This document shows, in pieces, positions 10,761 through 22,149 of a stretch of DNA of 64,000 nucleotides. The DNA is from Sorghum bicolor (lineage: Eukaryota; Streptophyta; Magnoliopsida; Poales; Poaceae). Numbering within the stretch: position 1 is the stretch's first letter; the number at the start of each line of letters is the position of its first letter. A program made the position numbers and the translations under genes. The notes under the pieces were generated by a model. The model worked only from the letters and a program-made list of their open reading frames with translations. It was not told where the DNA came from and ran no database searches. Location: NCBI RefSeq assembly GCF_000003195.3, contig NC_012878.2:41006987-41070986 (forward strand), read 5' to 3'.

Positions 10761-11931
10761 TGTATTTTTCAGTTTCTTATTTATTTATGCATACAATAAT
10801 TAGATTAATGTTGTTAACTACATAGTAAATAGAATAATAGGTATTAATTTATTAAAAAATAATAGTTCCATTCTTTTTGTCTAATTGGTTACATAATAAA
10901 TTTGGAAACATAAAATCTTTTCATCACTTATATTGACAAACTTAAATATGAAAAATAATTAGTATTTTGTTAATGCAAAAATGTATTATTTAATTTTAAT
11001 ATCTTAAAGCAGATGTTTTTGATAGAAAAATTTGTTTGTGCAATATTTAAACGTAAATTTTGTTTATTTATCATCATTTATCTCCAAAATCATGATATAC
11101 GTGATATTCACCATTACATCGAATTATTTTTTAAAAATTTTTCTCTATTTCTTATTTAATTATGCTTACAACAATATTCACCATTACATCAGATTATCTC
11201 TAACAACTTTGTATTCAAATTTTTTTCATTTCAAGTCATCAAATGGGTCATTTGACCAAGTTTGACCAAAGTCAAAGCATTGGTTTTTAGAAACACACAC
11301 TTTGACCGAACCCTATATGGTCCCAAATGGAAAAGTAATGAATACAAAGTTTGTTGCACTCATCAAGTTCTACATTTTGTCTAATGGTCAACTTTTCTTT
11401 TGGAAAAGTTTGAACCACTCAATTTTGAATTTTGATAGAATTCATAGCCACGCATCGGTTTTCGGAACCCTAGATGGTCTTGAACGGAAAAGTCATGAAT
11501 ACCAATATTGTTCCACTCATTAAAATCTACATTTAATATATAGACCATTTTTGCATTTGACAAAGTGTTACGAAGGTGTAGTTCAAAATCCACAATTGAC
11601 ACATGTAGTTTCGTATAGTTTGTGTGAGATTCAAGAATTGGTGGGTATTGTGAACTTAAACTTTCTCAAATAGAAAAGTTGTCTATATAAAAAGTTTAGA
11701 TCTTGATGATATCTAACAAATTGGTATTCAAAATTTTTTCATTTTAAGTAATTTAGTTTGTCATTTGACCAAGTTTGACTATTTTTGCATTTGACAAATA
11801 ATTGACACATCTCTTATAATAGCAAACTTAAATGTCATTTCATTATTTGAAATGATATAAAATAAGAAAAATTAATATAAACATCTTAAGTTACAATTGT
11901 CACATACACATACTATATTGCAATCTATTTA
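10761..11931. other. AT-rich spacer downstream of CACTA 1 transposase
   Basis: No coding sequence recognised. Two loosely similar segments occur (around 11230-11400 and 11680-11800), each with TTTGACCAAGTTTGAC-like boxes. This is typical non-coding interior of large grass CACTA elements and probably holds the 3' end of the transposase transcript. Confidence 0.5.
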
Positions 11932-14900
11932 TTAGGCGGGCACAATAGTGATCTTCTTTTTGACGTATGTTCCTTGGTCATGATCTTGACGTAACCATGG
12001 AGCGTCCTCAGCATTTATCAGTATGCTCGGATCTTTGGTCACATTGAAAGGCGTGATTCGGTCATCCCTTTCATAATCTTCTGAAATATCTGACTTGTCC
12101 TCAATTCCCACAATGTTTCTTTTCCCTGAGAGAACTATATGGCGTTTTGGCTCGTTTGTTGATTTGTTGTCATTTTTCCCTCTCTTCTGTTTTGTAGACA
12201 TGTCTTTCACATAGAACACCTGATTCACATCAGCAGCAAGGACGAATGGTTCATCTTTGTAACCAACACTGTTGTCATTCCATAGTCTTTGTCAACTGTC
12301 ACCCCGCCTCCGGTAACCTTCACCCATTGGCACCGGAACAAAGAGATTTTAAAATTAGGTGCGTAGTCTAGTTCCCAAATCTCCTCTATACGACCATAAT
12401 ATGTTTGTCTATTTCCATTCGGGTCTATGGCGTCTACGCGAACTCCACTATTTTGGTTCGTGCTTCTTTTATCTTGGCCTAGGGTGTAAAATGTATTTCC
12501 ATTTATCTCGTACCCTTTGTACGTGAGGATGTGCCATGATGGTTGCCTAGCCAACAAATACAGTTGCTCATCAATCTGGTCATTACCCTGACATTCTTTT
12601 CGTAACCAATCACTGAAAGTGTCTATGTGCTGACGCATAAGCCAACCTTCATTCTTCTCTGGGAATTGCGATCGTAGGAAGTCCTTGTGTTTCGTGACAT
12701 ATGGCTCCACCACGGATGAGTTTTGAAGAACTGTGTAGTGTGCTTTATTGAAAGAATCGTACCCCGTACCGATGTATGTTTTCTTTCCTAGTGTTCCCTT
12801 TCCACTCAGTCTCCCCTCGTGGCACGATTCAGGAACACCAATTGGGTCAAGTTCAGGAATGAATTCAACACAGAACTCAATGACCTCCTCTGTCCCATAG
12901 CCCTCGGCGATGCTTCCTTCTGGCCGAGCACGTTGGTGAACATATTTCTTCAGAACTCCAATAAACCTCTCAAAGAGAAACATATTATGTAGGAACACAG
13001 GACCCAAAATATTGATCTCCTTGACCAAATGAACTAGGAGGTGTGTCATGATATCAAAGAAGGATGGTGGGAACACTAACTCAAAGCTGACAAGACATTG
13101 AACCACATCATTCTGTAGAGTAGCTAGTTCTAGTGGATTGATTGCCTTCTGAGAAATTGCATTGAGGAATGCACATAGCTTTACGGTGGCCAGACGTACA
13201 TGTGGAGGTAGAATTCCTCTTAATGCAACTGGAAGCAATTGCGTCATAAGCACATGGCAGTCATGTGACTTTAAGTTCAGAAATTTCTTCTCAGGCACAT
13301 TAATTATACCTTTTATATTAGAGGAGAATCCAGATGGGACCTTGATGCTGCTTAAGCATTCAAACATGATTTCTTTCTCTTCATTGCTAAGAGTGTAGCT
13401 AGCAGGTCTTAAATATTGGCGTCCATCATCTGTCTTCTCTGGATGCAGGTTGTCTCGTTCTTCCATGCGTTGCAAGTCTTGTCGTGCTTCAAGTGAATCC
13501 TTAGGCTTACCATATACACCCATGAATCCTAGAAGGTTCACACAAAGATTCTTTGTTAGGTGCATGACGTCGATCGCATTCCGGACCTCTAGGACTTGCC
13601 AATAGGGTAGCTCCCAAAATATTAACTTCTTCTTCCACATGGGTGCAAGACCCGCTGCATCTTTTGGAACTGGTTGGCTGCCTTGTCCCTTACCAAAAAC
13701 TACTTTCACATCCTTAACCATCTCAAATACATCTTCTCCAGTTCTATTGCGAGGCTTGCATCGGTGGTCTGCCTTACCTTTAAAATGCTTTCCTTTCTTT
13801 CTAACTGGGTGATTCATAGAAAGAAATCGACGATACCCAAGGTACACGACCTTTCTGCATTTTTTCAAATATATACTATCAAGGTCATCAAAACAATGTG
13901 TGCATGCATTATATCCCTTGTTTGTCTGCCCTGAAATATTACTTAGAGCAGGCCAATCATTGATTGTCACAAACAACAGTGCTCGTAGGTCGAAGTGTTC
14001 CTGTTTGTACTCATCCCACACACGAACACCTGTTTCACTCCATAAAAGAAGGAGTTCTTCAATTAATGACCTTAGATAGACATCAATGTCATTGCCCGGT
14101 TGCTTCGGGCCTTGGATGAGCACCGGCATCATAATGAATTTTCGCTTCATGCATAACCATGGAGGAAGGTTGTAGATACATAGTGTAACAGGCCAAGTGC
14201 TATGACTACTGCTTTGCTCACCAAAAGGATTCATACCGTCCGTACTTAAAGCGAACCTTAAGTTTCTTGCGTCTTTTGCAAACTCTGGAAATTCCCTGTC
14301 TATTGCTCTCCACTGGGACCCATCAGCAGGGTGTCTCAACATGTTGTCTACTTTACGGTCTTCTTTGTGCCACCGCAACAATTTTGCATGGTCCTTATTT
14401 CTAAAAAGACGTTTCAGATGTGGTATTATAGGAGCATACCACATAACCTTTGCAGGGATTTTTTTTTCTGGGACGTTCTTCCCCCTCAACATCGCCAGGG
14501 TCATCTCGCCTGATCTTATACCGTGATGCTTTACATACGGGGCATTCATCTAAATTCTTGTAGTCCTTGCCACGGTATAGGATGCAGTCGTTAGGAAATG
14601 CATGTATCTTCTTGATTTCTAATCCCAAAGGACAGACGATCTGTTTTGCTTCGTACGTAGTAGTGGGCAGTTCATTAGGCTTTGGCAGCATTTTTTTTGG
14701 ATCTTCAGTAATTGCCCAAATGCCTTATCGGATACACCATTCTGTGCCTTCTATTTTAACAGTTCTAGTGTTGTACCCAGTTTTTTTTGCCCATCCTGGG
14801 CAGATGGGTATAATAATTTCTTGTGATCTTCTAACATGTGGTCAAACTTTGTCTTCTCTTTTTCACTTTCGCAATCTTTTTGTGCCTCACGAATGACATC

Positions 14901-15287
14901 ACCAAGAGCATCATCTTCAATAGGTGCGCCTTCTGCATCTGCCTCATCTTCAGCTTCTCCCATTGCTGTATCACCGAAGTCACCGTATTGAGCAATAATG
15001 TCGTTAGGCTCCAACTGTTCTTCTTTACCTTCTTCCATCATTATCCCGTTTTCTCCATGCTTGGTCCAACAAATATAGTTTGGCATAAAACCCGACTTCA
15101 ACAAATGTGAGTGAATATTTCTAGAGCTAGAATATTCCTTCAAATTCTGACACAAGGCACATGGGCAACATATGAATCCATCACGCTTGTTTTCCTCGGC
15201 CACTCTTAAGAAATAATGCACACCATCAATGAATTCTTTGGAGCGGCGATCGGCATTGTACATCCAATGACGTGTCATTGTCTGCAT
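11932..15287 (-). pseudogene. CACTA 1 TNP2-type transposase, frameshifted
   Basis: Domains in order: an N-terminal transposase-associated zinc-type region (15287 on, with CPCALC and HLLKSGF), a cysteine pair CPVCKASRYK, the TNP2 core (STDGMNPFG, then VTINDWPALSNISGQ, containing acidic residues expected in the DDE-type site), a DUF4218-like region (HDCHVLMTQLLP to EFCVEFIPEL) and a DUF4216-like tail with GYEINGNTFYT. Lesions: TAG at 14753-14751, frame changes in A-runs at 14698-14691 and 14467-14459, and a small deletion near 12260 shifting into the last frame, which ends at 11932. The enzyme would catalyse cut-and-paste transposition. Splicing cannot easily explain the homopolymer shifts; assembly error could. 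Confidence 0.88.
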
Positions 15288-15288
15288 T

Positions 15289-15725
15289 GCAATGTAAAGT
15301 ATTATAAGTTTCTAATTTTTTATAAAGAAATTAAAGTAACAAATAACCTAAAATTCTCTATTTCTGGTTTTTCTAACTAATCATGAAATGTGGCATGCAT
15401 ACTAGTTATAATTAACTAATTAACCATGTCATAAAGTGCAAATTAAAGTATTATAAGTTTCTAATTTTTAATAGAGAAATTAAAGTAACAAAAAATCTAA
15501 AATTCTCTATTTCTAATTTTTCTAAACAAGCTAAATTAAAAAAGCACAAAAATTCTCTAGTTTCCAAAATAATCATGAAATGTGGTATGTATACTAGTTA
15601 TAATTAACTAACTAAATCGGTCAAAAATTGCAAATTAAAGTATTATATGTTTTTATTTTTAATAGAGAAATTAAAGTAACAAAAAACCTAAAATTCTATA
15701 TTTCTAATTTTTCTAAACAAGCTAA
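15289..15725. repeat. Imperfect AT-rich direct repeats upstream of CACTA 1 transposase
   Basis: Segments beginning GCAA(T/A)(G/T)TAAAGTATTATA start at 15289, 15438 and 15630 (periods about 149 and 192 bp). They share AATTCTCTATTTCT and ACTAGTTATAATTAACTA boxes. The series runs into the N gap at 15726. Confidence 0.8.
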
Positions 15726-15825
15726 NNNNNNNNNNNNNNNNNNNNNNNNNNNNNNNNNNNNNNNNNNNNNNNNNNNNNNNNNNNNNNNNNNNNNNNNNNN
15801 NNNNNNNNNNNNNNNNNNNNNNNNN
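15726..15825. other. Assembly gap (100 N)
   Basis: Run of 100 N next to AT-rich direct repeats; probably a repeat collapse. Confidence 1.
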
Positions 15826-16021
15826 CTTTCACTAGGAAAGGACATACCGCGCTTCTACATGATGAGAAGATGAAGTTAATGACCTTTTAACAAGTCGATG
15901 ACGGTGTAGAAACGATGAAATGAATCAATAGCCGGAGATGAGAGCAAGCTAGAACAAGGAACTCCAAATGAAGATCACAGCAAAAGAGTGAAGATGGATG
16001 GGCTCGTCCACGGGAAGAGGA

Positions 16022-16053
16022 GTTCAAATATGGGGAGGGACATTTAGTCCCGG
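16022..16053 (-). promoter_or_regulatory. Putative promoter of CACTA 1 transposase
   Basis: On the minus strand a TTTAGTCCCGG motif (16043-16053) is followed after about 12 bp by the TATA-like ATATTTGAA (16031-16023). The layout copies the internal promoter at 10543-10572. No transcript start can be seen. Confidence 0.4.
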
Positions 16054-16350
16054 TTCCTTTTGAAAACCGGGTCTAAATTCCCGGCCGGTGGGACGGACCG
16101 GGACAAAAGATTTTGATCCCGGTTGGTGGTCCCAGCCGGGAGTAAAGGCTAGGCTTTTGTCCCGGTTGGTGAGGCCAACCGGGACTAAAAGTCCCCTCTA
16201 CCGATGTCTGACATAATAGTCGTTGGGCAGGGGACTTTTAGTCCCGGTTGGACTCACCAACCGGGACTAAATATGTTTTTGTCCCGGACTCTGTTTTGGC
16301 CGAGATTATTGTTCATTTTGAGTGACCAAAGGCCTGTTTCTGTAGCAGTG
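16043..16350. repeat. Right subterminal repeat array of CACTA 1
   Basis: Inverted pairs of TTTAGTCCCGGTT-like motifs, some diverged (TTTTGTCCCGG, TTTTGATCCCGG), ending in the terminus TGTAGCAGTG at 16350. This is the end nearest the transposase promoter. Confidence 0.9.
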
Positions 16351-16353
16351 AAT

Positions 16354-16696
16354 ATGACATGTGGATCGTTACAATCAGGCCATGTGCTACGTCACCATCC
16401 GATGCACAGCAATGAAAGAACTCCAATGCATGCTAAGTATACAGAGTTTCATACATATCCAATAAATGTACCTATAAATTCTATATCTGCCACTAAAATG
16501 TTTTGACGCTTAATGTGCTAAAATTTCTCGTGCCCTACGTGCCACTGTTGTCAGCTTCCATTAACATTTTCCATCTATAGAGTTTGGTGAGGCATTTCAT
16601 TTCTTCTTTCTAAAAGACAATTTTGCCCTTGTGCTGCTAGGAAAGCCCGTGCACATTTTTTTAACAAAAAATTAGATGGCTGAGCGTCCCACCTAA
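16354..16696. other. Unassigned sequence between CACTA elements
   Basis: No gene, repeat or transposon terminus recognised. It begins right after the AAT duplication of CACTA 1. Confidence 0.4.
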
Positions 16697-16826
16697 GGCT
16701 CGTTCGGTTAAATCGTTTTCACGCCAGGAATCAATCCAGCCAGTGGAGCTTATATAAATTAAAGTAATGATTCCGTCCGGAATTATTTCTGGGCCTTCAT
16801 TCCCAGTGAAACGAACGAACGGGCCC
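16697..16826. mobile_element. Tourist-like (PIF/Harbinger) MITE, 130 bp
   Basis: Left end GGCTCGTTCGGTT and right-end reverse complement GGGCCCGTTCGTTCG, flanked on both sides by TAA (16694-16696 and 16827-16829), the 3-bp target used by PIF/Harbinger elements. No coding capacity. Confidence 0.7.
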
Positions 16827-16976
16827 TAAATGATTTTCATATATATGGGACGAAGTCCGTTGATGCAGGGTGCTTGGAGCATCACATTAATCTGTGCACA
16901 TTTGATTTGATGGTGCACGCTGTTCCTGCTATATAGGAAAAGCTCCTAGCAACAATGCCAGTCGTCCTTATTAAGC

Positions 16977-17110
16977 ATGCCGGATCCATCAGGATCAGAT
17001 GGTGCCGTCGAAAGGCAGCAGCAGCAACTCTCTACAAAAAAAATTATTGAATTTGAGGAAGGAGATCATGTGCAGGCTTACAACTGCCCTTACTGCACGT
17101 ACGTTCTGAG
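16977..17110 (+). CDS. Possible first exon of an unrecognised host gene
   Basis: An ATG at 16977 opens 44 codons plus two bases, ending at a donor-like AG|GTGAGT (17111). The peptide is hydrophilic, has a glutamine run, and ends in a CPYC pair inside YNCPYCTYVLR, which could be half of a zinc-binding site. A TATA-like TATATAGG lies at 16930. A continuing exon may lie at 17219-17339, where CACTA 2 is inserted. I do not recognise the family, and this could equally be a captured fragment. Confidence 0.3.
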
Positions 17111-17339
17111 GTGAGTGGCCCATCCAACACTTCGTGCTGTTCTTGCATCGTCGATGGCCAGTTCAGTATCATAAACCTTCCTCAAAAAAAAAAAAGTTCA
17201 CTTTGCCTTGTTCTCGTTGACGTCAGACCGTCTGACGTTTGTGTCCTTGCTGAGAAGCAAAAGGTGCTCATGAAGATATTGGCAAGCTTGATGCTAACAA
17301 GAACGAGCACCTCATCGGCGCGGCCGTCCTTGGTGACGG

Positions 17340-17540
17340 CACTAGTAGAAACAGGCTCATAGCTGGCGCCCCCTCTTTATACCACAGGCGGTTCCAGTTA
17401 CGACGCGCTTGTGGTATAAATAGGGCGGTGTCAGAGATTTTCGGCTGCCTGTGATAAACTATTTCCACAGGCGGTTGGCTTAAGTCAACCGCCTGTGGAA
17501 ACAGTTTATCACAGGCGGTTGACTTAAATAACCGTCTGTG
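17340..17540. repeat. Left subterminal repeats of CACTA 2
   Basis: CCACAGGCGGTT at 17383 and two ACAGGCGGTTG / CAACCGCCTGTG inverted pairs at about 17466-17540. These are the presumed binding sites for this family's DNA-binding protein. Confidence 0.85.
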
Positions 17541-17547
17541 TTATGTC

Positions 17548-17557
17548 TATATAAATA
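17548..17557 (+). promoter_or_regulatory. TATA box of CACTA 2 transposase
   Basis: TATATAAATA seven bases after the last subterminal motif (ending 17540). A leader and intron follow before the ATG at 18531. The internal promoter at 21535 has the same motif-then-TATA layout. Confidence 0.6.
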
Positions 17558-17771
17558 CCCCTTCTTGCTCCCCGACCAGAACACAGTATCTCGCACCCAC
17601 CTTCCATTGGGGGCGATTTTGGAGTTCTAGATTTCTCAAAATACAAGGGGGGAGGTTTTGATCTTCATTTCTAGGAAGGAGGTTGCTAAAAGAGGTTAGT
17701 TTATGTCCCTATTGCCTCAATTTGCTCATTCTAGCTCAATTTGAGTCACTTTTTGGATCTAGGGTTTCACC

Positions 17772-18400
17772 ATGAATGAGAGAGAAGAATAGCTAGCTTT
17801 TTGTCTTGATTTGTTGATATGGTTAGATGGGGTTGTTTAATATGGTTGAATAATGTCTCTCAACATGTGTGCTTCTCAATTTAGCTAGTTTTTACAAGAT
17901 TAAACCAATGGTGTGTTCTTGTATATTTATGTAGAGAGATAATTGTTGATTTTTTTAATTATATGATAGTCAGGTTTTTTATTGTCACCTTCCACATTAT
18001 CTATCTATTTATAATGAATGTTGTATTTATATAGTTATGCTATACTTAGGTTTTCTAATTTATGTCTCTCTCTCTTTATAAATTGTTCAATTTATTTATC
18101 AACATGTATATATGTTTTATGAGTGAGAGAGAAGAATAGCTAGCTTCTTGTCTTTATTTGTTGATATGGTTAGATAGAGGTTGTTTAATATGGTTGGATA
18201 ATGCCTCTCAACATGTTTGCTTCTCAATTTAGCTAGTTTTTACAAGATTAAACCAATGGTGTGTTCTTTGTATATTTATGTAGAGAGATAATTGTGGAAT
18301 TTTTTTTAATTATATGGTAGTTAGGTTTTTTATTATCACCTTCCACATCATCTATCTATTTATAATGAATGATGTATTTATATAGTTATGCTATACTTAG
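17772..18400. repeat. Two-copy direct repeat in the 5' leader intron of CACTA 2 transposase
   Basis: The block starting ATGAATGAGAGAGAAG at 17772 recurs at 18119 (ATGAGTGAGAGAGAAG), period 347 bp, with about 280 bp of close similarity each. The region is AT-rich, follows a donor-like GAG|GTTAGT near 17695 and precedes an acceptor at 18524, so it is probably intronic. Confidence 0.8.
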
Positions 18401-18530
18401 ATTATTTTTTAATTATGTAACTTAGGTTTTTTCCTTTAATCTCAAGCTTAACCATAAACCCTAGCTAATAAACCCTAGATAAATCCTTTGTAAACCCTTA
18501 GATCATATGATTGGTGTTTTACAGGTACTC

Positions 18531-20514
18531 ATGGAGAGGTCATTTTGGATGTATAATTTATCAAGACCAGATCCATCATACATAACTGAGGTCCAGAGGT
18601 TTATTGATGCTGCTCAAAACCATGCTTCAAGAACAAGAAAGACGCACATACATTGTCCATGCATGGATTGTAGAAATGTTGTTGTATCTGATGACATTCA
18701 ACAAATCCTTACTCATCTGGTCCGTCGAGGATTTATGAAAGATTACTTGATTTGGATAAAGCATGGAGAGGGTAGCTCTACGCCTTATACAACTGGCATT
18801 GTTGACGGGTTTGAGTTCGTACACGAGACACAACAACCTAATACCGATGGTCTAGCCACTGAACATCTTGTGCCAAATGTTCCTGATCATGGTTTTATTG
18901 GAGGAAATGAAGATGGCACCGAAACTAACATGGTTGCGGAAGATGCAGAATTTCTAGAGGCAATGTTGCGTCGTCATGCGGAAGATCCATCAGTGTTCTT
19001 CATAAAAGGTATGGAGGCCCTAATGAAGGCAGCAGAAGAGCCTTTGTATGATGAGTCCAAGGGTTGCACCAAAGAGTTCACGATGCTGCGGTCTGTGCTA
19101 AAGTTGTTGGTGTGCAAAGCTAGATATGGTCTTTCTGATGCTGGCTTTGATGCGTTCTTAAGCATTATCGCAGACATGCTTCCTAAGGATAACAAAGTGT
19201 CTGCTAACACATATTATGCAAAGAAGCTAGTCAGCCCACTCACAATGGGTGCTGAGAAGATCCACACTTGTAGAAATCATTGTATCCTATATCGAGGCGA
19301 TGATTATAGAGACTTGGACAGTTGTCCCAAGTGTGGTGCAAGTAGGTACAAGACAAATAAAGACTACATAGAGGAAGAGTGTGTTGCCTCTGTGCCTAAG
19401 AAAAAAAACGAATGAAGGCCCAACAAAAGACTCAGAAGAGTAGTTCAAAATGCACCGGCAAAGAAAAGGAAGAAGTAGACTATTATGCGCAGAAAAAGAT
19501 TCCTGCTTTGGTGATGTGGTACCTTCCTGTGATTGATCGATTGAGGTGCTTGTTTGCTAACCGAGAGGATGCCCAACTTATGAGCTGGCATGCTTCTGAT
19601 GAGCACAAAGATGATGGGAAGCTTCGGCACCCAGCCGATGGCCAGCAGTAGAAAGATTTCAATGAAAACCACAAGGACTTTGCTAATGAACCAAGGAATG
19701 TTTGGTTCGCACTGAGTACTGACAGAATGAATCTATTTGCTGAGAGGAGCAGCAAGCACAGCACATGGCCAGTGATCCTCACCATCTACAACCTTCCTCC
19801 ATGGTTGATGCAGAAGCGAAAGTACCTTTTACTAACCATCCTTATCTCTGGACCTACACAACCTGGAGTTGATATGGATGTTTTCTTGGAGCCCTTAATG
19901 CAGGACATGAAGATACTATGGGAAACAGGTGTTTAAATATTCGACGAGTACCGCAAAGAATCATTCACACTGAGAGCAATTATCTTTGTTACGATCAATG
20001 ACTACCCAGCTCTCTTTACATTATCAGGGCAGTTCAATGGAAAGTTTGGTTATGTGGTATGCATAGATGACACCGCTTACGTGTCCCTAACTGCATCTAA
20101 GAAGATAGTGTACATGAGGCACAGACGCTTCTTATCAAAAGGACATAGGTACCGGCTGAAAAAGATGGATAAGTACTTTGACAATAATAGTGAACTACGG
20201 ACTACTGCTCGATCAGGTAACAGTAAAGGCCAAAGAGTTTTCAGCATAGTCAGCAAACTCAAATTTATTTTTAGGAAGAAGACAAAAGATGGAAAACCAA
20301 GAAAGAATGTCAAGCCAGCTCCAGGGGCTACATTCAAGAAGAAGTCATCGGAGTTGATGGTGTATCTGACTTGGATGAATTTAACCAGTTCAGTGACATG
20401 TCTCTCTTTGTAGACGACCATCCAGTAAAGATAAGGAATGTTGAGCGAAGCATTCCACAGAGCTCGTTGCCCTGGGTGCATCACGATGGACAAGGAAGAA
20501 CAGTAGCTGCCTAG
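18531..20514 (+). pseudogene. CACTA 2 TNP2-type transposase, internally deleted
   Basis: The start is the ATG at 18531, seven bases after a TTTTACAG acceptor. N-terminal zinc-type region (CPCMDC, then HLVRRGF), CPKCGASRYK, and TNP2 core pieces (KIPALVMWYLPVIDRLR, ALSTDRMN, TINDYPALFTLSGQ). The frame changes in an A-run at about 19398-19405; TAG at 19649-19651 and TAA at 19934-19936 also interrupt it. After KPAPGATFKKKS (about 20340) the protein jumps, with a frame change, to an acidic C-terminal tail ending at 20514; the rest of the core and the DUF4218 and DUF4216 regions present in CACTA 1 are missing. This resembles the internal deletions that create defective Spm elements. It cannot encode an active transposase. 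Confidence 0.85.
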
Positions 20515-21445
20515 ATTTTATTTGTCATTTGCCATGTAATCTATTTATGATAAAATGTGTACCTTATGCTATGTGCCATTCTCTATTTCTACATGTAAGG
20601 GTTACTAGTGACATTTATGTCGTATTGGTCTCAAACTTTTACTAAGGGTTACTAGTGCCATTGATGTTCAATCCACCATGTTTGGGATTTTTCTGATGTG
20701 GTTTGTTACTTTATCCGGTTTAATTGAATTTCCGTGCGATATCACCCACTAATTAGCGCTTGAACTAAGTCTACCCCTGAAATGACTCCAAATGGTGCCA
20801 AACTTCTCCACAGGGTCTTATACCATAGGAAATAAAACTTTCTTGTGGTTGGTGGAAAAACCTAGTGGGATCTAGGTGTAGTCCACCATTTTTCATCTCA
20901 TTTAGCACACAGAAAAATGTAATAATAGCTTGCATGACCAGAAAATCCTAAGATCTTGTGTGGGGTTATCATTTGAGTGTAGAAGCTTGCCAAAAAAATT
21001 TCAAGACATTTGGAGATAGGCATAACATACATGCTTCACAAACGTATAAGAGTCATTCCACCGAACTATGCTCAAACATATGGGTTCCTCACATTTATAT
21101 TGTCAACGATAAATTGCACAAAGGAATATATTTTTCATAGCATTTACACACTACAATAAAGCTAACAAAATTGGATTTTCATTTTTTTGGTATTCCTAGA
21201 ATTATTTATGTATTAAACAAGATATGAGGCACATATTCAATTTAAATCATCTTAAATAAAGCTGCATACAAAAGTACCTCAAACATGAAATTTTACATTT
21301 TTAACATGTGTCTCTGGTCAAGAGGAACACAACAAAAAAATTTTCACTAATTTAGGACAAATATTTTTGAAGATATGATTTTTTGAATCATTTAAATAAT
21401 TTCTAAAAATATATATAAGGAAAACTTTAAATAAACTGAAAATAC
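20515..21445. other. AT-rich spacer between the two genes of CACTA 2
   Basis: No gene recognised. A GGGTTACTAGTG box occurs twice (about 20598 and 20645). Probably holds the transposase 3' UTR. Confidence 0.5.
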
Positions 21446-21541
21446 ATTAGTACATGCGGTTGGCTTAGTCAACCGCCTGTAGAACTATTTCTACAGGCGG
21501 TTGACTAAGCCAACCGCCTGTACTAATGCCAACCTATATAA
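21446..21541 (+). promoter_or_regulatory. Internal palindrome of subterminal motifs plus TATA box: gene 2 promoter of CACTA 2
   Basis: Arms 21446-21482 and 21491-21527 are 37-bp inverted repeats with one mismatch and an 8-bp loop; each arm contains the subterminal motif twice, in opposite directions (GCGGTTGGC and CAACCGCCTGT). TATATAA at 21535-21541 follows 12 bases after the last motif. Its position, at the start of the second transcription unit, matches the internal cluster in CACTA 1. Promoter role is inferred from layout. Confidence 0.65.
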
Positions 21542-21554
21542 CCCTAGGTCTTCT

Positions 21555-22020
21555 TCGCCCGAAAATTTTCTAAGTCTGGCGCCCTGTTCATTCAAACTAA
21601 GCAGATAGGGCTGCCAAAATTTTCTGCCGCCATCGCCACCATTGTTGCCATCCTCGATGCCGTCGCGCGGTGAGCGTCTCCTCCGCCCTCGATGCCGACG
21701 CCGCCCCGCGGTGAGAGCCTCTCCTCCTCGCTCTCTCTCTCTCTCTCTCTCTCTCCCTGCGCATCCTCGACGTGGCGGCGGTGGTGGTGGGGGCGCGATG
21801 GTGGCGCTGCCCAGACGGGGAAGGGGGGCGGCCGCGGTGGTGGTGGTGGAAGGGGAAGGGATGGCCGCGGTGGCGATGGGGGAAGAGGATGGGGCTGGTG
21901 CGGGGTGTGCGGTGGTGGAAGGGGCGGTGCGGTGGCGGCAGCGGCTGGAGGTAGGGGATGACCCCGACAGGTGGGGCCCACCTGCCAGAGAGAGGGAGAG
22001 AAGGGAGAGGGAGTGACGGC
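21555..22020 (+). other. GC-rich leader of CACTA 2 gene 2, with a (CT)n tract
   Basis: CpG-rich block starting about 15 bases after the TATA box, with CT repeats at about 21721-21760. Open frames on both strands show only proline/glycine/arginine low complexity. I read it as a leader exon. Sequence from 22020 to 22150 is AT-rich, with no gene. Confidence 0.5.
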
Positions 22021-22149
22021 CTGCTGGGCTGGGATTTTTTTTACTTTAACAATTTTTTTATGAAAAAATTGAATAAAATCGTAAAAAACAGCAGAAAATT
22101 ATAAAAATCAGAAAAAATAAAAATAAAATTAGGGAATATTATTATATCT

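Larger units (their letters stand above)
4085..16350 (-). mobile_element. CACTA (En/Spm) DNA transposon 1, full length, 12.3 kb
   Basis: Left terminus CACTGGTACAGGGAAGG at 4085; right terminus, reverse-complemented from 16350, CACTGCTACAGAAACAGG. The flanking triplets 4082-4084 and 16351-16353 are both AAT, the 3-bp duplication CACTA elements make. Subterminal arrays of TTTAGTCCCGGTT and its complement lie at both ends and once more internally. On the minus strand it carries a TNP2-type transposase (15287-11932) and then a Ptta plus C48-protease gene (to 4585). Both genes have stops or frameshifts, so the copy is not autonomous. Three N gaps fall inside, so the true length is uncertain. Confidence 0.92.

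Noticed and set aside
21592..22016. Overlapping proline-, arginine- and glycine-rich frames on both strands
   Set aside because: Same reasoning: CT repeats and GC-rich leader sequence, no domain.
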